From positions 1 to 41,814 of the forward strand of contig JAISOG010000036.1 in the NCBI GenBank assembly GCA_031275795.1: a stretch of DNA of 41,814 bases, read 5' to 3'. Within the stretch, counting starts at the first letter, position 1, and each line of letters begins with the position of its first letter. Below the pieces are notes generated by a model. It made no database searches, had not been told where the DNA came from, and worked only from the letters and a program-made list of their open reading frames with translations. The position numbers and the translations under genes are program-made. The DNA is from Candidatus Endomicrobiellum incisitermitis. GTDB taxonomy: Bacteria > Elusimicrobiota > Endomicrobiia > Endomicrobiales > Endomicrobiaceae. This document shows, piece by piece, positions 14,775 to 22,838 of the stretch.

Positions 14775-17537
14775 TTAGGCACGTTGATAAAAGTTGGCTG
14801 GTTGTGTTGTAAACTTATAACTAAAACCAATATTGCCATAATAAGCGTTTTGATTTTTAGAAATCTGACCGTTTAAATTTAAATAAACACTAAAATTTTT
14901 TGAAATATCACATAAAATGCCAGCACCAACAAGAGCATTTGCTACATCGTTTTCTATACCCTTAATAGTCATATTTTGTGTACTATTTTTAAATGAGCTA
15001 CTAAATTGTCCCTCTTTACCATAAAACAACAAATCAGTTTGAAGTAAAGCATACCATTTAACACTACTATTTAAAGCATTATTTGTTCTAATACCTAAAG
15101 AAGAGTTTGCCCTATTATAAGAACCTTCTAAAACAATCAAACTTGCGTCTGCGGCGCCAGATTCAAAAAATTCATTTCTGGTAACATAGGAATAATCCAT
15201 ACCAACAAACGGTTTTATACAAAAATTATCACTAGCATAATAATTATAAGCAGCTTCTAGTGAAGAGTTAAGACTATATCCCTCAAAGTCTGCATTAGTA
15301 TTCCTATTTAAATAATCGATATTTCTAGAAGCCAAATAACCTTGCCTTGCACCAACAACAAAAGCTCTAACTTCAAAATTGTTTTCAAAAAATTCAGACC
15401 AGTAACCACCAAAATTGTATTCCTTAATATCAACTTTATCATCGTTTTGTTTTGATTTTATGTCACTATAGCCTAAAGTTATACCAAAAATCCTAGTATC
15501 TTCTCTTAAAGTATCAAAACCTACTTGTACACCATTAGTCAAAATATTAAAATCCCCGGGAGAGTTTAACATACCTTCAAAATTATTTTGAGCATTACAC
15601 CCTTGCACCCAAACATTCCTTTTATAAAAACTATCGTTATTAAGGAAATAACTTCTATCTAACCTAGACAAAATATTGTTTTTATGTGTATTAATAGCAG
15701 GCAACAGTATAGCGTTTGCATAAATATATCCTGACAAATTAAGTAAAGCGTCTTTTTTGTCTTGAACTCTTTCCATTTTATCTATTAAATCTGTAATGTA
15801 GAACAAATCACTTTTAGCTTTACCATAATTTTCATCTAGGCAAAGAGCAACCTGCCTTTCATTATTTGTTAAACTGTCAATATTATTTAACTCATTAACA
15901 TAAACGTTAAGGTCAACAGATTTCCAAGAAGTAGGGTTACTAGTATCATAAGTTATATAAGAATTAACCCTAGACATCACATTACCCTGAGCATTAGTAT
16001 TATCTATTAAAATATTACCTTGAGAATTTTGAGAAGAGGAAACAATATTATACGTTACAGTCGATTTATTTATGCCAACAAAACTTATCTTAACTCTAGT
16101 ATCATTTAAATCAGCAAAATTTACAATAACAAACTTATCTACATTATTGTTTTGCAAATCCAAGTCATAATAAAATAAAGCTTTAGACTGTAAGGTAGAC
16201 ACTTCTATTATATAATCCTTTTTTCTTCCTAAATTAATAGTACTAGATGATGAAAAAGAAACACTATTACCTTTAAAACCTGAACCTTCACCAAAGCTTA
16301 GACTACCATCTAACATGTTAAAAGTTGTTAAAATAAAATCACCGTTAAGGTTAAGGGTCCCATTCCCTGTTTTATTGATGACATCATTACCAACATCAGA
16401 ACATCTTATACCACCATTTAAAGTCATATTGCGCAAGTCTCTTACATCCAAAGTTAAAGTGTTTGAAGAGGCAGCAACAGAATGTCCTCCCATATAAATA
16501 TCGTTCCTTTTAGTTTCATTTCTTATGGCCATAGTGTTGCCACTAAACAAAACATCACTATTGACAGCACCTATGTAAGAAAAAGTACTATCGTACACAT
16601 AAATTGCTCCACCTTCTTGAGAAGATTTGTTGTTGGTAAAAGAGGCACCATCATTTATTGTTATACCTTTTGAAAATATTGCTCCACCTCTAGAGGATGT
16701 GGTCTCATTGCCTGAAGCAGTAACATGAGATTTAAAAGATACATACCCTCCACTAGAACAAATAGCTCCACCATTGCCATCTGACTTATTGTAAGAGATT
16801 GTAACATTACTACTAAACTCTACGTTATTTAAAGCAAAAATAGCACCGCCAGATCCTGAGGCAGTGTTACTTGTAAGTTCAACACAAGCAAAAGCTGACA
16901 TAAATGCAACAGTCCCACCTGAATAAATAGCGCCCCCATCACGAGCTTGACCAGAAATTTTATTGTCTTTTAAATAAGCTCCACCATTAAATGTAACATT
17001 GCCAACAACACATATGGCTCCACCATTAAATGCAGCTGTATTAGAAACAAATGTTATTGTTTCTGTAGGGTTAGAAAACCAAACATTTCCTGTAGCATAA
17101 ACTGCACCCCCACAAGCACTGGAAGTGTTTTGTTCAAAAAACGCTACCCCTTGCAAATTAAAATTAGCAGAATTTATATATATTGCTCCACCACCATTAT
17201 TATCAACTAAAAGCATGTGTTTGCCATTTTGCAAAGCAATACCATCTATTGTCACATAGCTTTTCCCAGCATCAAAATTAAAAAACTTATTGTTGTTAGA
17301 AGCGTTTAAGATCCTTTTAATACTTTGATCTGAACGGATAATAGCATCATCGTTAAGTGATTGTACTGAAGAAACGTCGAAATTTCCAAAAAAAACACCT
17401 GGGTTGGAGTTTGTTATTTGAGTCCACTTAGAATTATCGCTTACATCACTTTGAGTTATGAAATTCACATCTGCATAGCAATAAGAAAAAGTACAAAAAA
17501 GCAAAATAATAAATTTTATTACTTTTAACCTTTTCAT
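14775..17537 (-). CDS. PMP-like autotransporter outer-membrane protein
   Basis: A 920-residue type V secretion protein. Residues 1-22 form a signal peptide. A passenger (about 25-600) contains eight GGA(I/V)-type motifs between residues ~115 and ~315 (CGGAVYATGNV, NGGAICVVGNV, DGGAIYSGGTV, SGGAIFALNNV, NGGAICSSGGYV, RGGAIFSKGI, EGGAIYVYDS and one GGGAIYI). FxxN-like motifs follow them, the hallmark of chlamydial polymorphic membrane proteins and a right-handed beta helix. The last ~280 residues are an autotransporter beta-barrel starting at VWVQGCNAQNNFEG. The barrel strand ends in IGFSYKF, but 11 more residues follow before the stop. The ATG at 17537 is preferred over a TTG at 17543. No ribosome site is seen. 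Likely adhesin. Confidence 0.88.
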   Translation of the reverse strand: MKRLKVIKFIILLFCTFSYCYADVNFITQSDVSDNSKWTQITNSNPGVFFGNFDVSSVQSLNDDAIIRSDQSIKRILNASNNNKFFNFDAGKSYVTIDGIALQNGKHMLLVDNNGGGAIYINSANFNLQGVAFFEQNTSSACGGAVYATGNVWFSNPTETITFVSNTAAFNGGAICVVGNVTFNGGAYLKDNKISGQARDGGAIYSGGTVAFMSAFACVELTSNTASGSGGAIFALNNVEFSSNVTISYNKSDGNGGAICSSGGYVSFKSHVTASGNETTSSRGGAIFSKGITINDGASFTNNKSSQEGGAIYVYDSTFSYIGAVNSDVLFSGNTMAIRNETKRNDIYMGGHSVAASSNTLTLDVRDLRNMTLNGGIRCSDVGNDVINKTGNGTLNLNGDFILTTFNMLDGSLSFGEGSGFKGNSVSFSSSSTINLGRKKDYIIEVSTLQSKALFYYDLDLQNNNVDKFVIVNFADLNDTRVKISFVGINKSTVTYNIVSSSQNSQGNILIDNTNAQGNVMSRVNSYITYDTSNPTSWKSVDLNVYVNELNNIDSLTNNERQVALCLDENYGKAKSDLFYITDLIDKMERVQDKKDALLNLSGYIYANAILLPAINTHKNNILSRLDRSYFLNNDSFYKRNVWVQGCNAQNNFEGMLNSPGDFNILTNGVQVGFDTLREDTRIFGITLGYSDIKSKQNDDKVDIKEYNFGGYWSEFFENNFEVRAFVVGARQGYLASRNIDYLNRNTNADFEGYSLNSSLEAAYNYYASDNFCIKPFVGMDYSYVTRNEFFESGAADASLIVLEGSYNRANSSLGIRTNNALNSSVKWYALLQTDLLFYGKEGQFSSSFKNSTQNMTIKGIENDVANALVGAGILCDISKNFSVYLNLNGQISKNQNAYYGNIGFSYKFTTQPANFYQRA

Positions 17538-17545
17538 ATTCAAGA

Positions 17546-17557
17546 ATTGTATACAAT
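17546..17557. promoter_or_regulatory. Perfect 12-bp palindrome ahead of the autotransporter
   Basis: ATTGTATACAAT is a perfect palindrome ending 9 bases before the ATG. It overlaps a promoter-like pair on the minus strand (TAGACA at 17574-17569, 17 bases, TACAAT at 17551-17546) that would give an almost leaderless transcript. It may be an operator; chance in AT-rich DNA is also possible. Confidence 0.35.
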
Positions 17558-17601
17558 ATTTTTTGTTTTGTCTATAAAATTATTCCTATATAATTCTTTC
17601 A

Positions 17602-18480
17602 CTAAAACCCTGCACTTAAAAAATTAATTGCAATAGGACCAAATATAACTATAAAGATTGTAGGGAATATTAACAAAACCAAAGGTATAAGAATCTTTAC
17701 AGGGGCCTGATGAGCTCTTTTTTCCGCGTTAGAGTAGATATCGTTTCTTAAAGAATTAGACAAATGCTTAAAAGATTCCGCCATACCAGAACCTGAATCT
17801 AAAGAAGTATTAATTACCCTAACAAAAAAAGAAAGTTCCTTAATATCTGTTTTATTAGCCATATCGTAAAAAGCAATTTTTTTATCACATCCTAAAGATA
17901 TCTTTGATAAGGTATTTTTAAAATCTAAAATTAAAGGGCCTTCCATTATTTGTATAACTTTATCACAGGCTATATAAAAGTCTAATCCAGAAGCTAACAT
18001 AATTGAGAGCAAATCTGCTACATCTGGAAGTTGCTTTAAAATAAGTTCTTTTCTCTTTTTTAATTGCTCTTTAATTTTTATAAGAGGAAGAAAAAAGAAC
18101 AATAAAGCAACCAAAGTAACAATTAAAATATTAACGCTTATAAATACTGCACAAAATATAGCGCCAAAAACACCAGATAATATTTGCAGCACTAAAAACT
18201 GGTAAGGGTCAACCTCTTTAATATCAGATTTTATAGAATACAAATTTGATTTAATATTATTAATATAATCTAAAAACTTTTTGTTTTTGATATATTTAAA
18301 CCAATATCCTAATTTCGATGCAATATTAAAAATAAAAAACATTACAATATTTTTATTTTGTTTTTTATCTATATAACTTTCTACTTTACTAGCTTTTTTA
18401 ACCTTAGATATTTTATCGCATACAACAAAAACAAAAGAAACCATAAAAATACCAAAACTTAAATAAAAAAGTATTATCAT
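17602..18480 (-). CDS. tadC: TadC-like Tad/Flp pilus inner-membrane protein
   Basis: One of the two T2SF-type membrane proteins that form the platform of the Tad pilus machine. Residues 1-20 are a membrane segment; two more lie around 85-130. The T2SF domain has the family pattern PDVADLLSIMLASGLDFYIACDKV and later FVRVINTSLDSGSGMAESFKHLS. It ends with the characteristic KRAHQAPVKILIPLVLLIFP and a C-terminal hydrophobic segment. Length 292, normal. Its ATG overlaps the tadB stop by one base (TAATG). It is the last gene of the tad run, with no clear terminator after it. Confidence 0.88.
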   Translation of the reverse strand: MIILFYLSFGIFMVSFVFVVCDKISKVKKASKVESYIDKKQNKNIVMFFIFNIASKLGYWFKYIKNKKFLDYINNIKSNLYSIKSDIKEVDPYQFLVLQILSGVFGAIFCAVFISVNILIVTLVALLFFFLPLIKIKEQLKKRKELILKQLPDVADLLSIMLASGLDFYIACDKVIQIMEGPLILDFKNTLSKISLGCDKKIAFYDMANKTDIKELSFFVRVINTSLDSGSGMAESFKHLSNSLRNDIYSNAEKRAHQAPVKILIPLVLLIFPTIFIVIFGPIAINFLSAGF

Positions 18481-19289
18481 TAAAAATCTATCTCCGTCAT
18501 TTTTCTTATTACAAAAGAACCTAAAGTAACCATAAAAACAACTATTAAAAGTAAAATGTTACCACTTGTAGTAACAAACAAAGATTGTATCATGTCAGGT
18601 TCTATTAAGTACATCATAAAAATTATAATAAAAGGAACCAAGCTAACTATATTACCTGAAAGTTTCCCCTGAGACGTCAATGCATTTATTTTCGATTTAG
18701 CTGCAATTCTTTTAGACACTAATTCTATAATCTGTTCAAATATATCTCTTAAACTTGCACCTGTATCTTTAGATATTCTAATTGTATTTAACATGAACTT
18801 AAAATCTTTATTACTAGTTTTAGAAGATACTTGCTCTATTGCTTCATTAAAGCTTAAGCCTAAGGATATAGATTTTGATATTTGGGCAAATTCACTTTTT
18901 ATAGGCGCTCTAAGTTCACTTTCCACATCAAATATAGCATTTGCTATAGTGCGCCCTGCACCTAAAGAATTCTTTATAATACTTAAAGCTTCTACAATTT
19001 GTCCATCAATAATGTTTGAAGTCTTTTGTTTTTTTAGATAACTTAAGTGCCAATCAAAATAAACACACAAAACACATAAAATGACAGAAAAAACAATATT
19101 TTGCATTACGATAAAAGATATAACAAGTACACTAAATAAAAAAATAATCTTTTTTCTTTTAAAAACTAAATTTTTAAAATTTGATCTATTGTTAAACTTT
19201 TTATTCTCTATTAGATTAATATTTAAAATAAAATACATTAAACAAAATGTGCATACAAATATAGAAAACAAAAATAAAACTTCTTTCAT
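18480..19289 (-). CDS. tadB: TadB-like Tad/Flp pilus inner-membrane protein
   Basis: The partner of TadC in the inner-membrane platform. Two N-terminal hydrophobic segments (about 1-27 and 48-75) precede the T2SF domain, with IVEALSIIKNSLGAGRTIANAI, the SISLGLSFNEAIEQVS stretch and RISKDTGASLRDIFEQII. Two further segments near the C-terminus follow (LVPFIIIFMMYLI and ILLLIVVFMVTLG). At 269 residues it is shorter than many TadB proteins (~310), mainly at the N-terminus. Its ATG overlaps the tadA stop as ATGA, a sign of translational coupling. Confidence 0.87.
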   Translation of the reverse strand: MKEVLFLFSIFVCTFCLMYFILNINLIENKKFNNRSNFKNLVFKRKKIIFLFSVLVISFIVMQNIVFSVILCVLCVYFDWHLSYLKKQKTSNIIDGQIVEALSIIKNSLGAGRTIANAIFDVESELRAPIKSEFAQISKSISLGLSFNEAIEQVSSKTSNKDFKFMLNTIRISKDTGASLRDIFEQIIELVSKRIAAKSKINALTSQGKLSGNIVSLVPFIIIFMMYLIEPDMIQSLFVTTSGNILLLIVVFMVTLGSFVIRKMTEIDF

Positions 19290-21274
19290 TTAAAGCACTC
19301 CATATCTACATTAATCCCATTTCGATAGGCACAATTAATGAATTCTGGAATATAATCACAAAACACAAAATCTCCAGCAACAACATTATTATCAAAAGAT
19401 TTTTGAACATATTTAAAAATAGGCTTTATTTCATATATCTTATCATCGTTTGTTCTATTTATTTGAGAAATTGATGATATTTTTCTTGAGCCGTCTTGAT
19501 ATCTTGAAAGTTGCACGATAATATCAATTGCAGAAGCAATTTGTGTAATTATAGACTCTTCAGGAATTTCTATCCCAGACATAAAAATCATTGTTACAAG
19601 TCTAGAAATAGCATCTTCAGGAGAATTGGCATGCAAAGTAGTAAGGCTGCCTTCATGTCCTGTAGACATTGCCTGTAGCATATCCAAAGCTTCTCCGCTG
19701 CGACACTCACCCACAATTATCCTATCTGGTCTCATCCTTAAAGCATTTACAACAAGTTTTCTAATGTTTATTTCTCCTATACCTTCCTGAGATTTAGGTC
19801 TACTTTCAAGTCTTACAACATGCTTCTGTTGTAAGTTAAGCTCTAAAGAATCTTCTATAGTTATTAGTCTTTCATTTTCAGGAATAAAAGAAGAAATTAT
19901 GTTTAGCAAAGTAGTTTTGCCTGTACCAGTACCACCAGAAACAATAATATTCTTCTTTAACAATATAGCTGTTTTTAAAAATTCTACCATTTCTTTACTT
20001 ATACTTTTTGAAAAAAGCAAAGAATCTATTGAAAGTTTATCTTTAGAAAATTTCCTTATTGTTACAATACTACCATCTAAAGATATAGGACTTATCACAA
20101 CATTAACCCTAGACCCATCTTTAAGCCTAGCATCAACAATAGGTGAAGCTTCATCAACGTGCCTGCCAACTTGACGAATTATCCTATCTATAATTATTTT
20201 AAGATTTGCTTCGCTTGAAAATGACAAGTCTGTTTTAAATATTTTTCCGGATCTTTCAACAAATATATTATTATAACCATTTACCATTATTTCTGTAATT
20301 GAAGAATCTTCTAGCAAATCTTCTAAAACTCCAAGACCTGATATTTCACTACAAAGTTCTTTATTTAACCTATTTAAAATTTCTTCTGGTATATTTAAAT
20401 TATTAGCCTTTATTATTTTAAATATGATAGTTCTTATGATATTACGTAATCTTTTTTCATCTTCTTCCTTAGAGAACTCTTTCATTTCTTCTAAAAGCAT
20501 CTTCTGTATATTGTTTTTAAGCTCTATAAAAACATTTTCATTTTGATAGTAACTAATACTAGATGTGTCCTCACATTTTGTTTGCAAAGAATTTAAAGTT
20601 ACAATCTTTTCTAAAGCTAAAACATAAGAATTTGATTTATCTCTATAAGAAAATGTTGGCGACAATATTTGTTCTTGAACAGAGGTATCAAAATCTGCAC
20701 TAACAATATCAGTTACACCAAAAATTTTTAGCATTCTATCACAATAAAAATCATAATTTAAATTAAGTTTAAACAATATAAAATCTAACCCGCTATTAAT
20801 AGAGTTGTACTCTTGCAAAGATAAAGCTGTGTTTTTTGTAGACAAACTATCAGAAAAATAAGGTATAAGACAATGTTTTGCTTCTTTAATTAAATGTAAA
20901 ACATTTTTACTCTTCTGACAGGGCAAAATAACATAAACATTGTTAAAATATATGTCCAAAACAGATAAAAGGTAAACAACACTTCCTATACTATCTATAC
21001 TTTCAAACGTGCTTTTAATACACAAAACACTAGAAGTTGTACTAGAAGATAAATAATCTTTTATAATGCTAAAATTTCCGCCCGGTAAAACAGGCAAAAT
21101 ATCTTCTATATACTTTACCGAATTTTTATAAATAGACCAAAAAGCACTAGAATCTGACACTGAAAAATCAACAATAATACTATCAGTTTTTTTATTAAAA
21201 TTTATAGAATCTAGTCCATAAGCAATAAGATTGCACTGTAACAAAGAAACACTGCTTGGAGATATTAAAAGCAT
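19286..21274 (-). CDS. tadA: TadA secretion ATPase with an extra N-terminal TadZ-like domain
   Basis: The hexameric ATPase that powers Tad pilus assembly (CpaF family). Numbering from the TTG four codons upstream, the ATPase part shows the N-domain motif LLEDSSITEIMVNG (325-338), Walker A GGTGTGKT (451-458), the Asp-box ITIEDS, Walker B and His region PDRIIVGECRSGEALDML to TGHEGSLTTLHANSP (520-556). Typical CpaF proteins are 430-480 residues; this has 662. The first ~240 residues are extra and look like a worn ParA/MinD-type fold (VLPGGNF..., VYVILPCQKSKNVLHLIKEA, LDFILFKLNL) as in TadZ/CpaE but with no P-loop. The ATG at 21274 is used, with GAGG six bases upstream; the ATG of cpaB's neighbour run keeps the same strand and order. 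Confidence 0.9.
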   Translation of the reverse strand: MLLISPSSVSLLQCNLIAYGLDSINFNKKTDSIIVDFSVSDSSAFWSIYKNSVKYIEDILPVLPGGNFSIIKDYLSSSTTSSVLCIKSTFESIDSIGSVVYLLSVLDIYFNNVYVILPCQKSKNVLHLIKEAKHCLIPYFSDSLSTKNTALSLQEYNSINSGLDFILFKLNLNYDFYCDRMLKIFGVTDIVSADFDTSVQEQILSPTFSYRDKSNSYVLALEKIVTLNSLQTKCEDTSSISYYQNENVFIELKNNIQKMLLEEMKEFSKEEDEKRLRNIIRTIIFKIIKANNLNIPEEILNRLNKELCSEISGLGVLEDLLEDSSITEIMVNGYNNIFVERSGKIFKTDLSFSSEANLKIIIDRIIRQVGRHVDEASPIVDARLKDGSRVNVVISPISLDGSIVTIRKFSKDKLSIDSLLFSKSISKEMVEFLKTAILLKKNIIVSGGTGTGKTTLLNIISSFIPENERLITIEDSLELNLQQKHVVRLESRPKSQEGIGEINIRKLVVNALRMRPDRIIVGECRSGEALDMLQAMSTGHEGSLTTLHANSPEDAISRLVTMIFMSGIEIPEESIITQIASAIDIIVQLSRYQDGSRKISSISQINRTNDDKIYEIKPIFKYVQKSFDNNVVAGDFVFCDYIPEFINCAYRNGINVDMECFK

Positions 21275-21294
21275 TTTATGCCTCAAATAACTTA

Positions 21295-22128
21295 TTATTT
21301 GTTTACATTTGCATACTTGTTTATTATCTCTAAAACTTCTTTTTGATTTGTGAGTTTTACGTCTTTTGAATAATTTTGATTACTTATGACTCTTGAAATA
21401 TCTTTAATTATAGACGAAACTTTTAAAGGCTCAACATCATACCTTTTTGTGTCACCAGCAGGTCTTATTAAATATTTCAAAGTTCCTTTTTGAGAAAAAA
21501 GAATAACTTTTTGAGCATCTTCTACAGATAATGCCAAAGTCAATACGTTGACATTACTAAGCTCATCATCTTGTTTTTTTACTAAGCAGCCTATACAACT
21601 GTTACCTACAGCTAAAACCAAAACATCTTGCGCTACGGAAAATACTATCTCTTGTAACTGCCTATTAGAATCTGTATATTCTATTGCTGCATAAATATCT
21701 ATTTTATTACCAGGAGATAAAATATTTACATTATCTACGTCAAAAGTTATAGATATAGCTTTTTTACCTTCTGGAATTAAATTACTTATTCCGTAGTCAC
21801 TTATTTTTGACAATTTGCTCGAAAGGATTTGCTCATTTTCTTCTATTGTATTTAATGATATATATTCACAAGTACCGTCCGGTAAAAAAAGTTCTTTTAT
21901 ATCATTAAAAACCCTTGGCTGAGCATACTCTTTAGGAACATATTTTTCTAAAAGCATATCTTGTTTTATAACTGTACCTTGAGGTATAACCTGTAAGGCT
22001 ACCACTACCTTAACTGGCTCAGTCATAATTTTATACTTTGTTTCTAGGTCTGATATATAAATATATGCAAAAAACAAAGAAAGTATTGCAAAAATTAAAG
22101 CTATAAGTAATACTTTTTTATTGCTCAT
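21295..22128 (-). CDS. cpaB: CpaB/RcpC-like Tad pilus protein with SAF domain
   Basis: A periplasmic protein anchored by one N-terminal membrane segment (about residues 4-25, VLLIALIFAILSLFFAYIYI). An SAF domain follows: VVVALQVIPQGTVIKQDMLLEKYVP, then SLNTIEENEQILSSKLS and a region typical of CpaB with GKKAISITFDVDNV and SPGNKIDIYA. CpaB/RcpC works with the outer-membrane secretin of Tad systems. The ATG at 22128 is used because the reading frame further upstream overlaps the flp pilin gene and offers only TTG. It begins four bases after the flp stop. No secretin gene is near it. Confidence 0.87.
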   Translation of the reverse strand: MSNKKVLLIALIFAILSLFFAYIYISDLETKYKIMTEPVKVVVALQVIPQGTVIKQDMLLEKYVPKEYAQPRVFNDIKELFLPDGTCEYISLNTIEENEQILSSKLSKISDYGISNLIPEGKKAISITFDVDNVNILSPGNKIDIYAAIEYTDSNRQLQEIVFSVAQDVLVLAVGNSCIGCLVKKQDDELSNVNVLTLALSVEDAQKVILFSQKGTLKYLIRPAGDTKRYDVEPLKVSSIIKDISRVISNQNYSKDVKLTNQKEVLEIINKYANVNK

Positions 22129-22132
22129 GTAT

Positions 22133-22303
22133 TTATTCTTTATCCGCTTTTTGAATAACTTTTGTTGCGCTTTCAAACTTACTTTTAACTTTTTCCCCTA
22201 AAGATTTATATGCAACAAAAACAATACCTACTACAACTGCTACAATAAGAATATACTCTACCATACCCTGCCCTTTACTTTTAATCCAGTTGAAGTTTAA
22301 CAT
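22133..22303 (-). CDS. flp: Flp-type major pilin
   Basis: A 56-residue prepilin of the Tad/Flp pilus. After a short basic leader (MLNFNWIKSKG) comes the class III prepilin cleavage region KGQGMVEYILIVAVVV, with the conserved Glu-Tyr pair after the processed Gly. A single hydrophobic helix of about 20 residues and a charged tail rich in Lys and Glu follow. This is the typical size and layout of Flp pilins. The ribosome site is strong (GGGGGGAAGG, 22319-22310), stronger than in its neighbours, as expected for an abundant structural protein. It sits between the tadE-like gene and cpaB. TadV prepilin peptidase is not in the window. Confidence 0.92.
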   Translation of the reverse strand: MLNFNWIKSKGQGMVEYILIVAVVVGIVFVAYKSLGEKVKSKFESATKVIQKADKE

Positions 22304-22319
22304 CTACTGCCTTCCCCCC

Positions 22320-22835
22320 TTACACTTTATTTTTGCGCTTTGTTGGACTACCAGCACCTGATAAAACTTCTAGTTTAGAGATTATTTTAATATTTTCCCT
22401 ACCAATAACTTTTAATATTTTTGGAATTTTGTATAAATACGTTATCTCTACAAAAGATTTTTTCGGAACTAACCCTTTAGTACAATCAAAAACATTTAAA
22501 GAACCAAAACTTGCAATATCTGACTTTGTAAAATCCATATCAATAGGTTTATAATCATTGATCTGGACTATTACATTTAGTCTATTTAAATCTAAAATTC
22601 TGCCAAGTGTTTTTGTATTGCAGAGATAATCTTTTATATCATTTTCTATATATTTTTTGTCAAAATCTGTATAAGCAATCAAATCCACACCGTACTTTGT
22701 AGCAGTTAGAATTTGTTGCCAAGTTAGCATAAGACTAGCAAACCAAATAATTGAAAAAAGAAAAACAACAATTAATGGAGCAATTAAAGCAGCCTCAACT
22801 AATGCTTGCCCCCTTAACTGTTTAAAGTGTTTCAT
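22320..22835 (-). CDS. TadE-like pseudopilin
   Basis: A 171-residue minor pilin of the TadE/TadF group. The N-terminus MKHFKQLRGQALVEAALIAPLIVVFLF has the family's basic leader, Gly-Gln, Glu and long hydrophobic helix, probably cleaved by the prepilin peptidase. The remainder is a periplasmic domain with two cysteines (in the YLCNTKT and FDCTKGL segments) and a basic tail (PTKRKNKV). The gene starts three bases after the RND permease stop and 16 bases before the flp ATG, with no promoter or ribosome site visible, so it depends on the upstream transcript. It could be TadE or TadF; only one such gene is present. Confidence 0.8.
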   Translation of the reverse strand: MKHFKQLRGQALVEAALIAPLIVVFLFSIIWFASLMLTWQQILTATKYGVDLIAYTDFDKKYIENDIKDYLCNTKTLGRILDLNRLNVIVQINDYKPIDMDFTKSDIASFGSLNVFDCTKGLVPKKSFVEITYLYKIPKILKVIGRENIKIISKLEVLSGAGSPTKRKNKV

Positions 22836-22838
22836 AAT

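Noticed and set aside
16700-17250. DNA tandem repeat or CRISPR-like array in the autotransporter gene
   Set aside because: The periodic pattern is GGAI-type protein repeats with varied codons and spacing, not identical DNA repeats with unique spacers.
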